Positions 9,486-20,433 of a DNA stretch of 32,946 bases are shown piece after piece; position 1 is the first letter of the stretch; each line of letters opens with the position of its first letter. Made by a program: the position numbers and the translations under genes. Source of the stretch: Pinguiococcus pyrenoidosus. Its lineage: Eukaryota; Sar; Pinguiophyceae; Pinguiochrysidales; Pinguiochrysidaceae. Under the pieces are notes generated by a model. That model was not told the DNA's origin, did not search any database, and worked only from the letters and a program-made list of their open reading frames with translations. The stretch spans positions 1 through 32,946 of the forward strand of contig JAAMXY010001385.1 of NCBI GenBank assembly GCA_019677205.1, in the 5' to 3' direction.

Positions 9486-11134
9486 ATGGAGCTGTTCCAG
9501 AAGCCTCGCGGGCGGAAGCGCCCGGCAGCTACGAGGAGCCCTGAGGAGCCAGCCAAGAGGAAAAAAGGGGCGAGGGCCCCTGCAGACGCCTCCCCGACGG
9601 CGAGGAATTTCCAGGCCCTCGGGCTCTGCGACTGGGTGCTGCGGATGTGCAGGGGCCTGGGCTTCTCCTCGCCCACGCCGGTGCAGGTGGCTTGCATCCC
9701 AGGCATCCTAGGTGACCATGACGTGCTGGCATGTGCCGAGACGGGCAGTGGGAAGACGGCGGCCTTCGTACTGCCGATGCTGCAGCGACTCAGCGAGGAG
9801 CCCTACGGCATCTTCGGCGTGGTGCTCACGCCCACTCGCGAGCTGGCCTTGCAAGTCAGCGAGCAATTTGCTGCCTTTGGAGGACCCATCGGCCTCCGGA
9901 TGGCCACCGTGATTGGGGGCGTGGACTCCGTGACGCAGGCGTTGGAGCTGCAGAAGCGGCCGCACATCGTCGTCGCTACGCCGGGCCGCCTGGCCGCGCA
10001 CATCCAGGGCGCGGATCCGCCCTTTTTGAGGAACGTGTCCACGCTGGTGCTAGACGAGGCGGATCGCTTGCTGATGGGCAACTTCGGCGAAGACCTGGAG
10101 ACCATCGTGCAGGCCTTGCCTGCCTCGGGCCGGCGTCGGACGCTTCTTTTCTCGGCCACGGCGGATGCGTCGCTGACGGGCAAGATGAAGGGCGTGCTTG
10201 GGATGTCGGAGTGGGAAGCATTTGACCTCACGACCCCGGCGCAGAGGATGCCGAACTCGCTGGAGCAGCAGTACGTCTTCCTGCCAGAGCAGCTGAAGCT
10301 CGCGTACCTCGTTCACCTGCTGAACGAGCTGACCGACGAAGGGCTACGACGCCGCAAGAGCGAAGCAGACGCCGGAAGGAAGAAGAAGCGTGGAGAAGGC
10401 GGGGGGCAAGGGCGCGGCGGCGACAAGAGGGGGCTCAGCGACGATGACGACGACGATGAGGAGGGCGAGGAAACGCGAACGAGCAGCGGGTTGCCGTTTG
10501 CGCAGAGCGCGATGATCTTCACCGGCACTTGCAAGGCCGCTGCTGAGGTACGAGAGGAAACACAGAATCAGACGTGGTGTGGCTTCGAATTGAGACGTCT
10601 GACACCGTGGCTCGGCGGCTCTTGGTGCAGGTGAAGGAGACGCTGTCTCAGCTTGACGTGCCCTGTGTGGCTCTGCACAGCGTCGCGGGGCAGAAGAGGC
10701 GCTTGGCCGCTCTCGGAGCGTTCAAGTCCCACCAAGTGAAGCTGCTGGTGGCCACCGACGTGGCCTCTCGAGGACTCGATATCCCTAGCGTGGATCTGGT
10801 GGTCCACTACGACGTGCCTCGCGACGCAGCCGACTACATACACAGGTGAGCGCGCTTCCTTGCTAGGCAGAAGAAGAGACCAGGCGCCATGCAAGGGTCC
10901 TGAAGCTTGGTTCGGATGCGCAGATGCGGACGTACCGCGCGTGCAGGCCGGTGGGGACGATCGGTGGCGCTGGTCACCCAGTATGACGTGAGTCTGGTCC
11001 ACGCCATCGAGGGGAGGACCAACAAGGAGATGAAGTTGTGCGCCGAGGCCAGCGAAGACGAGGCTCTCAAGCTCCTGAACGCGGTCTCGAAGGCGCACAG
11101 GGCGGCGAAGATGCAGCTTGCAGAAGTGCAATGA
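9486..11134 (+). CDS. DDX49: DEAD-box RNA helicase, DDX49/Dbp8 type
   Basis: CDS join(9486..10547, 10631..10845, 10924..11134), 495 residues. The introns are 83 bp (GTACGA...CAG) and 78 bp (GTGAGC...CAG). The second splits the motif VI arginine codon and restores HRCGRTARAGR. All helicase motifs are present: Q motif (F42, Q67), I AETGSGKT (84-91), Ia PTRELALQ, Ib TPGR, II DEAD (190-193), III SAT (223-225), IV MIFTGT, V TDVASRGLD (396-404), VI 425-432. The stretch PYGIFGVVLTPTRELALQ and the following GGVDSVTQALELQKRPH are typical of DDX49/Dbp8, a nucleolar helicase for 40S ribosomal subunit (18S rRNA) maturation. Unusual is a roughly 50-residue Lys/Gly- then Asp/Glu-rich insert (284-336) between the two RecA domains. 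A basic N-terminal tail (KPRGRKRP, KRKK) fits nuclear import. Start chosen at ATG 9486, next to the family-like N-terminus. Confidence 0.93.
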
Positions 11135-11587
11135 GAGAGTTATTTTGCACCGAGTCCCAGGTCTGCAGCTGCGTTGTCACAGAGGACAATGTCGACGCAC
11201 TCCGCCCCTTCAAGCACCCTCGGCGCTGTCGCGGTGGACCCGACGGATCGTCGGAAGCTGTCTTCTCGTCTCGTGGCCTCGTGGCCAAACCGATCTTATG
11301 ATGATCACTGTCTCGTCATTTTCTTGTTATCATTCTTGTCCCTTTTTTTAATAAGTTCAAATCTCCTTTGCACACGAATAGGATTCCGTCGTCTCGTATC
11401 TTTTCTTCGCAATGTTACTATGCTTCAGCTCGAGCAAGACCGCGAGAAACGCCGGTAGATTCGCCGAGCTCTTTGGGGCGTTTTTTTCCGTCTGTGCTAC
11501 AGCTCTTCACGTCCGCGGCCCTCAGCGCGGCCCTCAGCGGTCACTTTCGAGGCTCCTCGGGAAGAGGACCGGCGTCCGGAAGGCACC
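11135..11587. other. Intergenic stretch upstream of the EHD gene
   Basis: The 453 bp between two same-strand genes contain no gene I can support. The 11325-11370 part is T-rich, as expected for a 3' flank and terminator region of the helicase gene. Confidence 0.5.
11515..11538. repeat. 12-bp tandem duplication
   Basis: Two exact adjacent copies of gcggccctcagc, about 50 bp upstream of the EHD start codon, so in its 5' UTR or core promoter. Confidence 0.8.
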
Positions 11588-13849
11588 ATGGCCATGGCGG
11601 ACAGAGACGAGGCGACAATGGCGGTGATCGAGCGCCTTAAAGAGCTGTACAATGAGTTCATCCGCCCCGTGGAGCAGCAGTTCAGGTGCGCCGCCCGGTA
11701 CTTCCGCGCCCTTGCCTTGCGGATGCGCGTTGACGTGAGCTTGCGACCGTGGAATACAGCTACGAGCACTTCTACTCGCCCATGCTCACGGATTCGGAGT
11801 TCGAGTCGAAGCCACAAGTTCTCATGATCGGCCAGTACTCCACGGGAAAGACCAGCTTCATCAAGTACATCATCGGGTAAGTCGCCAGCGCGCCGTGGAA
11901 GAGGAGGGCCACTTGGAGCTGTGGGAGTCTGCGCTGGAAAGTGGAGATGTCCTTCAAGTTCTTCGGGTGGCCGAGAAGAGCGACAAGAATTGCTGTGGAG
12001 GATCTTGCTCAAGTTGCGTCCCAATCGCGCAGGCGAGACTTCCCGGGTATCCGCGTGGGCCCTGAACCCACGACGGACCGGTTCGTGGCCGTGATGGACG
12101 GGCCCGACGAGCGCGTGATCCCAGGAAACGCCCTTGCCGTTGCGCCCAACCTACCCTACTCCGGCCTTCAGCAGTTCGGCGTCAATTTCCTCAACCGGCA
12201 AGTACATCTGCTTGGCGAGAAGATGTTGTGTGGCTTTGTTGGGATGACCGCCTCGGCCTGTCTGGCTTGCGTAGGTTTGAAGGCTCTCAGCTTAGCTCTC
12301 AGGTCCTGCGCAACATCACCGTCGTGGACACTCCGGGAGTGCTCAGCGGCGAGAAGCAGCGACTCACTCGTGGCTACGACTTTACCAAAGTTTGCCGCTG
12401 GTTTGCTGACCGATCCGACCTCATTCTTCTGCTGTTTGACGCGCACAAGCTGGACATTAGCGACGAGTTCAAGAGCGTCATCCAGTGCCTCCATGGCCAT
12501 GAAGACAAGATCCGATGCATTCTCAACAAGGCAGATCAAGTCGACCGACAGAAGCTCATGCGGGTCTACGGGGCGCTCATGTGGAGCTTAGGGAAGGTGG
12601 TGGAGAACCCAGAGGTGCTCAAGATCTATGTCGGCTCGTTCTGGGATCAGCCTCTGCTCTTCGAGGACAACGCGGAGCTGTTCGAGATGGAGGAACGGGA
12701 CCTCATGAACGACCTGCGCGACCTGCCTCGCAACTCTGCCGTGCGGAAGATCAACGAGCTCGTGAAGCGGACGCGCCTTCTCAAGGTCCATGTCCACATT
12801 CTGAGCTACCTCCGGGACCAGATGCCGGCGATGATGGGAAAGGAGAGAAAGCAAGCCGAGCTGATCCGGGACATGTCGTCCGTCTTCCGGAACGTGCAAC
12901 GGCAGTACAACCTCCCGACTGGTGACTTCCCAGAGATCGAAAACTTCAAGGCCAAGTGCGCCGAAATCAATGGTGGATTCGCGATGCTTCCGAAGATGAA
13001 CAAGAAGAACCAGAAGCTGCTGGACCAGATCGATGATGTGCGGAAGGCATCCTGCCCAGGCTGTTCGTTTCTGCACACCTTCTAACGCCAGCTGCTCCCC
13101 CGCCGTGCAGGTGCTCGGCAAGGAAATCCCGGATCTGATGAATGCGCTCCCTCGCACCCTTGCCAACTATGACAATGCCGCCGAAGGGGCGACGCCGGAG
13201 GAGAAGACCGCGGTGCCGGTCCTTGCCGCCTCCAGTATCCCACAGGTGACGGCCAGCTAGCTCTGGCAAGCCCGTTGCCACCCCTGGCACCCTCTTCTGC
13301 TCTCCGTTCGTCGCGTTCTCGCTTGAATCTCACTCGCCCTGTCTGCATGTCCGAAGGTCCCCGTGCCGTCGAAGACCGCCGCGCCCAATCCGTTCAAGGT
13401 AAACAATCCCTTCGGGGGTTGGTCGCTGCAGTCGTTGCACGACAGTCTTGCGGAGGAGTTCGATTCGTTGAAAGGTACTCAGCTTCAGAAGAGAGAGGGG
13501 TGATGGTGGAAGACGCGCTGGCTGGAGGAAGCTAATCGCGTCGCATCTCGCAGGCTCGAACGGCAAACTGGACGCAAACAGCGCTGCCGCGAAGATGCGG
13601 GAGACTGGAGTGCCTCAAGACATGCTGTTCAAGATCTGGAATCTGTCGGATACAGACCACGACGGAGAGGTGGGCGCGCCTGTTGCGCGAGACGCCGTAC
13701 TGCATGTCGTGGGACTGACGCTCGAGGCTTGCCTTCTGCAGATGACCTTGACCGAGTACACCATCGCGATGCACCTATGCGAGCAGGCGAAGAAAGGTTC
13801 TGAGCCTCCCTCTGTGCTCCCGAAGGAGCTTCTGCCTGGGAGCAGCTAG
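11588..13849 (+). CDS. EHD: EHD family dynamin-like membrane-remodelling ATPase
   Basis: CDS join(11588..11685, 11760..11876, 12033..12197, 12275..13037, 13111..13245, 13357..13474, 13554..13669, 13742..13849), 539 residues, the usual EHD length (about 535-550). All seven junctions keep phase; intron 3 (12198-12274) uses a GC donor. The dynamin-type G domain has the P-loop GQYSTGKT (57-64), switch region RVGPEPTTDRF, DTPG and NKAD. The helical membrane-binding region follows (MRVYGALMWSLGKV, SLPRN-like LPRNSAVRKINEL). An NPF motif pair (NPFK, NPFGGW) precedes a C-terminal EH domain with an EF-hand loop, D-T-D-H-D-G-E-M-T-L-T-E, and the WNLSD-type Trp that binds NPF peptides. EHDs oligomerise on membranes and drive endocytic recycling and tubule scission. 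Start ATG 11588 is in strong context (caccATGG). The least certain boundary is the exon 6 acceptor (13356). Confidence 0.93.
12198..12274 (+). other. GC-AG intron in the EHD gene
   Basis: The donor is GCAAGT, the usual form of non-canonical GC donors, and the acceptor is GTAG at 12271-12274. Only this choice restores FLNRF-x9-LRNITVVDTPG with the same spacing as animal EHDs. Using the nearby GT (12202) shifts the frame into a stop. Confidence 0.85.
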
Positions 13850-13980
13850 AAGAAAGATGTTTCCGATGGGGAAAGGCTTAGGGGTGTCGTGCTACTTGTG
13901 GGAGCCTCTCGAGACCCGGCGAGAATCGTGCTCTTTCGAGGATGAGACTTAACTAATGTAAAGCAGTTGCAGTACCCTGC

Positions 13981-14010
13981 GTCAACTTGCATCACCTCGT
14001 GTCAACTTGC
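13981..14010. repeat. Short direct repeat between convergent genes
   Basis: The 10-bp string gtcaacttgc occurs at 13981-13990 and 14001-14010, in the 187-bp gap between the EHD and DPM2-like 3' ends. No function is evident. Confidence 0.6.
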
Positions 14011-14036
14011 TCGTCCAGCCGGCGCATCTCCTCGCT

Positions 14037-14523
14037 TTATGGCTTCGCCTGGATGCAGTCCTCTCGTGGAGCTGTAGATGTGGCCGCTGCCTGAAAGGCC
14101 AGACGAAGGATTACGGCGAACAGAGATGAGCTCCTTGCCCATCCACAACGACTCACCACGAATAGCGTGTAGCAGATGAAAATCCCAAGGGAGCAAATCC
14201 CAGTCGTCAGGATGCTCGCGGGAATGAGAATACCCAGGAAATTACGAGCGAGCAGCTCAGCCGTGCTCAAGTCTTTGAAGCGAGTAAGAGGCTGCGGGTC
14301 CCAGCGGATGAGGGAGTAGTTCCTGGCTGCTTGCAGAGGATGCGATAGACCGTACCAGGACGATGATCCAAAAGGTATACAACAACATGGACGCAATGCT
14401 TCCGACGACGAGGATGGCACCGAGGATCCTTCCTGCTCGGATAGAGCGCGTGCTCCTCGTCGTGGCTTCGTTTCCCTCGTCGATCTTGTCAATCGTCGTT
14501 GTTCTTCGATCGAATTCTGCCAT
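14037..14523 (-). CDS. DPM2: DPM2-like subunit of dolichol-phosphate mannose synthase
   Basis: Proposed CDS: complement join(14037..14090, 14157..14291, 14356..14523), 118 residues, two transmembrane helices. The introns are 64 bp (GTACGG...CAG) and 66 bp (GTGAGT...CAG), all phase 0. The first helix (about 32-56) ends YTFWIIVL and is joined to Pro57, matching the YTxWVxxLP hallmark of DPM2. The second helix (about 76-101) carries the IP-x11-GxFIxY pattern, also at DPM2 spacing; the loop between them differs from human DPM2 by one residue. DPM2 sits in the ER membrane and stabilises the catalytic DPM1 subunit, which makes Dol-P-Man for N-glycans, GPI anchors and O-mannose; it also associates with the GPI-GlcNAc transferase. 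Unlike the roughly 84-residue human protein, this one has about 30 extra hydrophilic N-terminal residues. The first ATG after an upstream stop-free stretch is 14523. The family call rests on remembered sequence patterns. Confidence 0.68.
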
Positions 14524-15087
14524 CAGCTCCTTCGCACGATGTGCGAATTGCTGGGGTCGAGCCAAGTCAGCCAGAGAAGCGACTAGGAAAGGGTGCAGCC
14601 ATTGCCGACACCCCTGTGTGGCTCTGCAGGACCCGTGGCGAGCTGGGCTTCCTCAGCGCCGATGTTCGAACCTGCTCCCCAAACACAACACGCAGTCAGA
14701 ATCCAAAGCTTCAGCATGGATCTCCCACAGCCGCAAGCCGTCAGAGCTCTATCTTCCCGTAGATCAGCGGATCCGCCGGGCTTCCCCCTCGGGGTCGACC
14801 AGGATTGGACGGGACCCTGGAGTTGCGGTCCCGGTGCGCTTCATCCCGGTTTTCTGCCTCCTGAGCCGAGATACAGCACCGGTAGCACAGAACCGAACTC
14901 TCCCAGCGTGCCGCAGCCTCTCCAAGTGCCTCTGCACACCGTCCTGGTGGCGCCCACCCGCTTCCTTGGCCAAAGGACGGATCATTGCCCAAAGCGCCCG
15001 TCGCATACTTGGGCTGTGAAGGCTTTCCGGGAGCTTTTTCTTCGAGCTCCTTAGAGGCAGATCGACCGACTTCTTCAGGGACACAGC
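14524..15087. promoter_or_regulatory. Divergent intergenic region
   Basis: The 564 bp between the DPM2-like start (-) and the start of the PPC-domain membrane protein (+) must contain both promoters. Overlapping open frames on both strands (up to 154 codons) are Pro/Ser-rich and lack recognisable features. I see no defined regulatory motif. Confidence 0.4.
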
Positions 15088-18000
15088 ATGATTCTCACGG
15101 CGGTGGTCTTTCTTCTCGGCGCGCTTTCGGTCCAGTCGCAAGGTGGCGACCAGCCGGCAAGCAACTCCACGCAGATTTTTGCAGGCCAGCAGTACGGCGT
15201 CGCCAACGTCACGAAGAATGAGGAGCAGTACTTCCGCCTAGACAAGCCGGTTGACCAGATTGGTGACATAGAGATCCTCCTGCGTACTCTGTCTGGCGAC
15301 GCCGATCTGTACGTGTCGCTGAGCGTCGAGAAGCCCAACTATGAGAACAATGACTTCGCATCGAGTCTGTACGGTGACGATTTTGTGAGGGTAGCAGAGC
15401 TTGACTTCGACCGCCTCTGTGGAGAAGAGAGCTGCTGCACGGCGGACGTATGTCCCGTGTACATCACCGTGCGCGGATTCGACCCCTTGTCGACCTACTG
15501 GCTCTTGGCGTCCATGAACACCGACTGGAGCCGAGCGACGCCGCTCACGATCAACCAGCTCGTTTCTAGCTCCGTCCAAAGCAGCTCGTACAAGTTTTTC
15601 ACCTTCAACGCGAGCGCCGCCGACGTCGAGACCTTCCGCATCGTGCTAGACTCCGGCGCCGCGACCGACGTGGATCTCTATGTCATCGGGGGCCTGGAGG
15701 AGCCCTCCATTAACCACTCCCAAGACTCCGCGACCACCATCCTCGTGCCCGAGACGCTCGATATCGATCAGGACAGCCCCGCCTTCTGTGGCGCTTGTGT
15801 GTACTCAATCGCGGTCTATGGCTTCACCAACGGCAGCTTTACTATCACGGTGAACGCGAACGACACCGGAGAGGTGACACTGCTGGAAGGGACGCCAGTC
15901 CATGGGTCTGTGGTCGCGCACACTTTCAACTACTACGCATTCTTGAACAGCGATGCCAGGAACAAGATCACCATCGAGCTGACGTCGACGATGGGAGACG
16001 CCGACCTCTACGTGTCCATCAACGGGACTCCGACCACCGACGACTATAAGTGGTTCTCGATACGCTTCGGCGACGATTCTCTCGTCATCCAGCCCACGGA
16101 CCCCAACTACTGCAGCGATTGCCGCTACGTCATCGGCGTCTACGGCTACAGCAGCGCCGTGTACCACCTGGTGGTCACCACGACGCGAGACGCCGTGATC
16201 GAGCTGCCGCGCGGTCGGGCGCAATTCGGCGAGGTGAACGCCGGGGAGCTGAGATACTACTCGGTACGACCCAGCACGTCCAACGACGTGTTGCGGGTGA
16301 GTCTGACCCTCACGGACGGCGCCGCGGATCTGTTCGTGAACTGCGTCGACATGAACGACTCGCACCTCAATCGCACGTCCTACGGCTTGCCCGACCCAGA
16401 CGACCCGAGTTCCTACCTTGCGTCAACCTCGGGCCTGTCCAGCATAAAGAGCCTGGAGGTGGCGCAGCACGACGAGCTGGGGTCCAACGTCTTCCTCATG
16501 GCAGTGAAGTCGGCAGGGACAGCGCACTACAGCATCCTGGCGTCCATGGAGGATGACGTGGTGTACCTGCGCTCCGGCGTCCAGCTACGCCAGTACGTGA
16601 GGGTGGGCAAGACGCAGCACTACGCGATCCCCGTGCCCGCTGACTCCTCGCTGCGAATCATCGTGACGCCCCTCACGGGAGATCCAGACGTGCTGGTGAG
16701 CGTCGAAGAGGAGCTGCCGGGCTGTGAGGTGGGGGCCTATGGCGTCGGGGAGCTCTGCTCCAACTACACGTGGATGTCCGCGACCACCGATGTGGACACG
16801 GTGTTCATAGACGCCGCAAACCCATGCGGTGGACTGCCGTCCATGCAGATCTCACCCGACTGCAACTACGACTCGCTGCCGGCCGGGCCCGCCTACATCG
16901 GCGTCTATGCGTATGGCTTCGTGGACAGCACTGGCGAAACACTCGCCGGCAGCGACTCCGACTTTCTCATAACCGCTAGCGTGGAGGAGGCGACGCATGT
17001 GCCTGTGACCTCGCTGATAGCTGGGATACCACAGGTGGTCAATACAGTCGTTGGTACCGTCTGCTCCGAGCGGGACGCCACGTCTGGGCAGTGCGCCGAA
17101 GGCGTCTCCAAGCAGGTGGCGTACTTGAGCTTCCACTTGACCTCGTCACTGCTGACGGAAGGCATGGCCCTGGCGCTGGACTTCGAGTACCAGAATGCCA
17201 GTGTGGGCTACACGGCGAGCGCGTTCCTCTCAACCTGTGCCACCGACAGCTGCGACGAGGCCGACAAGCACCCTTACACGCCGACCAGCGAGTTCCAGCT
17301 CCGTCTGGACCGCCGCTCGAACGAGATGCTGGTGGTGGCCACCGACGCGGCAACGCTCAGGTGCGAAGAGCTGCAACCCTTCACTGGCTGCACCGCCTTC
17401 GTGGCCGTCGTGGCCGACACAGCAGCGGCTTTCGGAGTTACCCTGCGGAGCAGCGATCGAGTCACCGTGCTACCTTGTCCCACGGCGGACGTCCGCCACG
17501 AGCATCGCCAGGACGGGTATGGCCGCTTTGACGTGACCGCCGGCTTCTACGAGATCTGCAGTCAGTGGGAGCAGAGAGTCACGGTCGAGACTTGCACGGC
17601 GGAGTCGGCGTTCGTGGTGANNNNNNNNNNNNNNNNNNNNNNNNNNNNNNNNNNNNNNNNNNNNNNNNNNNNNNNNNNNNNNNNNNNNNNNNNNNNNNNN
17701 NNNNNNNNNNNAGCCAGCGTCTGCTGCTGCCGAGCTTTGCGTGGCTTCGCCGGATCCGAACGGGAAAACGAGAAGCGTGCTTATAGCCAACGAGCCCGAC
17801 TCGGCGCCGAAGAGCATGCAACTCCTAGGTCCGAGTACGCCCTACGCCGTCGAGCTGGAGCGCTTCTATGACGGAGAGTCCTTCTCGGCGACCCTTTTGT
17901 CCTTCTCGCTCAACAACGCGGGCGCAGATTACGACTTCTTGTACCTGCACTGGACGAAGCCGCTCCTGAAGCTACCCGGCGTGGAGATCCCGGTTGTGGC

Positions 18001-18715
18001 CCAACAGGTCAAGTACGAGGTCGTCCTGGCCAAGACCTCCGACTTGGCCGCAGCGGAAGCCACGCTGCGCACGAGATGCGGAGTCCGCGTTGCACAGGGA
18101 TCTGCAGATATTCCTAGCCTTACGAGCAAAGGGCTGACAGTGTGGATGAGTTACAACGAGCACGCGGAGGCAGATGTACGAGTGGACTGGTATTCCATGG
18201 ATCTCTCCAGGTCGGAGCCGGTCCAGGTGGCCTTGATTGCCACGTGCGACAGCTCCTGCATGGCTTCCAGTGCCGCGAATGCCGGACAGCCGAGGGAAGG
18301 CTTTCCCAGCTGCTCCACTGAGGGGCACTGCAGCGAGAAGGCCGTCATGGGCACCATCACCATCACCATCGAGCATGGGGCCGTCGACGACGACAGCGAC
18401 TACAGCGGCGACGACAAGAGCAGCGGGGGAATGAGCGGTGGCATGATTGCGCTGGCAGTTATCGGGAGTCTCTTCGGTGCAGCCTTGCTCGCAGCCGTAG
18501 CACTGCTGGGCGTTCGTCATGTTAGGGGCGCACCGGATGGTTACCAGGGTATCGACGTGCATCTGTCGGACGACACGCATGCCATCGGAAGCGCCATTCG
18601 TGACAAGCTGTCGGAGTGGTGGGACTCCTTGCGGGGCACAGCTACCCGAGGAGACTCGAGCTATGTGCACACGGGGATCCCAATGGCCACTTTCAACAAC
18701 CGAGACGTGATCTGA
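15088..18715 (+). CDS. Secreted type I membrane protein with repeated PPC-like beta domains
   Basis: The gene opens with a signal peptide (ILTAVVFLLGALSVQSQ, residues 2-18) at ATG 15088 and reads 844 codons to the 91-N gap. After the gap the same protein resumes in another frame (from about 17714) for 333 residues to a TGA at 18713-18715, so the gap length is wrong or hides an intron. The ectodomain has at least five repeats of 100-130 residues with the signature of bacterial pre-peptidase C-terminal (PPC) beta-sandwich domains: a Y/F-F-x-F/L strand, then GDADLYVS (variants VDLYVIGG, GDADLYVSI, GAADLFVN, GDPDVLVS), then a YxIxVYG strand. Paired cysteines and many N-glycosylation sites fit an extracellular location. 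One transmembrane helix (roughly 18445-18510, GMIALAVIGSLFGAALLAAV) precedes a tail of about 65 residues containing a Tyr (SSYVHTG). No protease domain is visible, so it may be an adhesin or receptor. Confidence 0.82.
17621..17711. other. Assembly gap (91 N)
   Basis: A run of N interrupts the PPC-domain gene. The coding frames on either side differ by one base if the run is taken at face value, so the true missing length is not 91, or an intron lies inside it. Confidence 0.95.
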
Positions 18716-20433
18716 GCCTCGGCACATGACCACCGCGTTTGATGTGCAGGCTGGAGCTTGGTCGCCGCGACAGGTATTGGTCGCGCTTCATTAGATAACA
18801 TGGAAGACAAGGTGGATAAAGGTCGCAGTGTTTTGTGTCTTCCTTTCCGGAGGTCGATGGCACTCCGCAGCAGCATGTCTTCCGACCTGGGAAGACGCAA
18901 AGAAAAACAGCTCTGCCGCGTGGCTCCCAAGGCACACCATAGGTTGCGCAAAGACGTCCGCGGCTTTTCCTGCATCAGGAAGCCAGTCCTCTCCCCCCAC
19001 CAAGACGCGTCCCTCGTGGTCTTTCATTTGGTCGGGGTGCTCGGTGTCGCTCGCTATCACAGCGGAAGGACTGTGGAAGGGTGCGGGCGACCAGCAGGGC
19101 TAAGGCGGGGCCGCGGCATCGAGACAGGAGGGAAGCCCAATGATATGCGGCGCCGCCCTCCAATACCGAGTGACTTCCGTGAGAGATGCGCAGCACATGG
19201 GCAGCACCTGATCCAGCGTCCCGGGGCCAGATTTTCAGGCAACGATTCCGCGCGACCCCCCCTTCCCCCTCCCTCTCATCGTCAATATCGAAGTTGTCAC
19301 TCCGCTTCCGCACCGCACCGCCACCACCACTCGCAGTGGCATCGCGTGGCGCCAGCTGCAGGCGCTGCTGCTCAGGCAGCCGCCACGCAAGCATCTGCAA
19401 GAGAGGCAGAGGCGCAGAGGCCTGCGGCCGCCGGGCCCCATTGCAGCGGATATCGCCGAATTCTGCGACCAGCGAATCTTCTGCCATGTCGACCAGTCCG
19501 GCGCTCCGCCTCAGCCAGTTTCTGTCCTCAGCTGTCGCACGGTGGCCGAGGGGCATGGGACCGGCGGCAGGGCCGCCATGGCGCTGGAGGCGGCGCGATC
19601 GCGTCGAATCGGTGCTGTACAAAGCGACAGGTCCTGTGGCGCCGGCAATGTCGTTGGCGTTTCGGCGGAATGCGATGCCCGACTCGGCAGGTTTTTGCCT
19701 GCAGCACTCGAGGGCGACCACGGGCAGGCTGGGACGGCGGCCGAGGCGCCGGCAGGGCGGCGTTACTGCAAACGCAGGCGGAAACGCGCGAGACCACCGG
19801 TGGACAGAGAAGATACTGCGACAGAGACGGGGTTGCGCAAGCAGCTGATCGAGAACCGAGCGCCGCTCAGCTGACTGGTCCGGGTGTTTCGCGGTGATTG
19901 GCGATCCGTTACGGCAGTCTACCGGGGAACTCCTCTGTGGCAGGTCCCGGGGACGTGAGCCCTTTGCAGGATCAGATCTTTATAGGATTTCCTGGCAAAG
20001 TTGAGCAGCAGCAGTTTCTGGATCGGTTTGAATGGCTTCTCCCCGTCGCAGATCCGAGCGCCAGGCTGCTTTACATCGCGTCGCTTGCCGGGCTGGAGGC
20101 TTGCAAGGTCCCGCTGGAGGGGGACAGTCCGGATCGGGAACTTCATCCTTGACGTCCGGACTACACAAAAAGTCCACGGCTTCCATTCCTGATTCCGATT
20201 CCGCGCCAGATTGCAGATTGGATTCAAGTCCTCAGGCTCGGGATGCTTCTCAGCGCAAGTCCTTCACCAAGCAGCCGCGGCGTTTCGGAAGTGGCACGGA
20301 GCGTTGCAGAAGAATGAGAGATCACCAAGAAGCTTCAGTGCTGTCATCCCAGAAGGGCTCTGAGCATCCTGCGATCAGCCGCGAGAGGAGGCGTAAATGC
20401 ATCCGACGGAAGCTCTTATCAGCAGTTGATAGC
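18716..20433. other. Unresolved 1.7-kb region, no gene I can assign
   Basis: Between two secreted-protein genes. Three stretches read somewhat like protein but resemble no family I know, and the strands compete. On the minus strand, 19487 back to about 19160 gives MAEDSLVAEFGDIRCNG, later a charged RKRSDNFDIDDEREGEGG. On the plus strand, 19970-20152 (after a good CTTTGCAG acceptor) gives DQIFIGFPGKVEQQQFLDRF and continues to a stop at 20150-20152. Also on plus, about 19240-19874 stays open with fairly high GC at third positions. They could be exons of a small split gene, a decayed gene, or chance. I do not call a CDS. Confidence 0.35.

Noticed and set aside
13388-13474. An extra EHD intron starting at GTAAAC (13400)
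   Set aside because: The frame continues without a stop into NNPFGGW and the EH domain, so the GT is probably exonic.
14281-14355. Acceptors at 14326 or 14330 for the DPM2-like gene
   Set aside because: They force a frame mismatch with exon 1. The acceptor before 14291 is phase 0 and yields the conserved LP.
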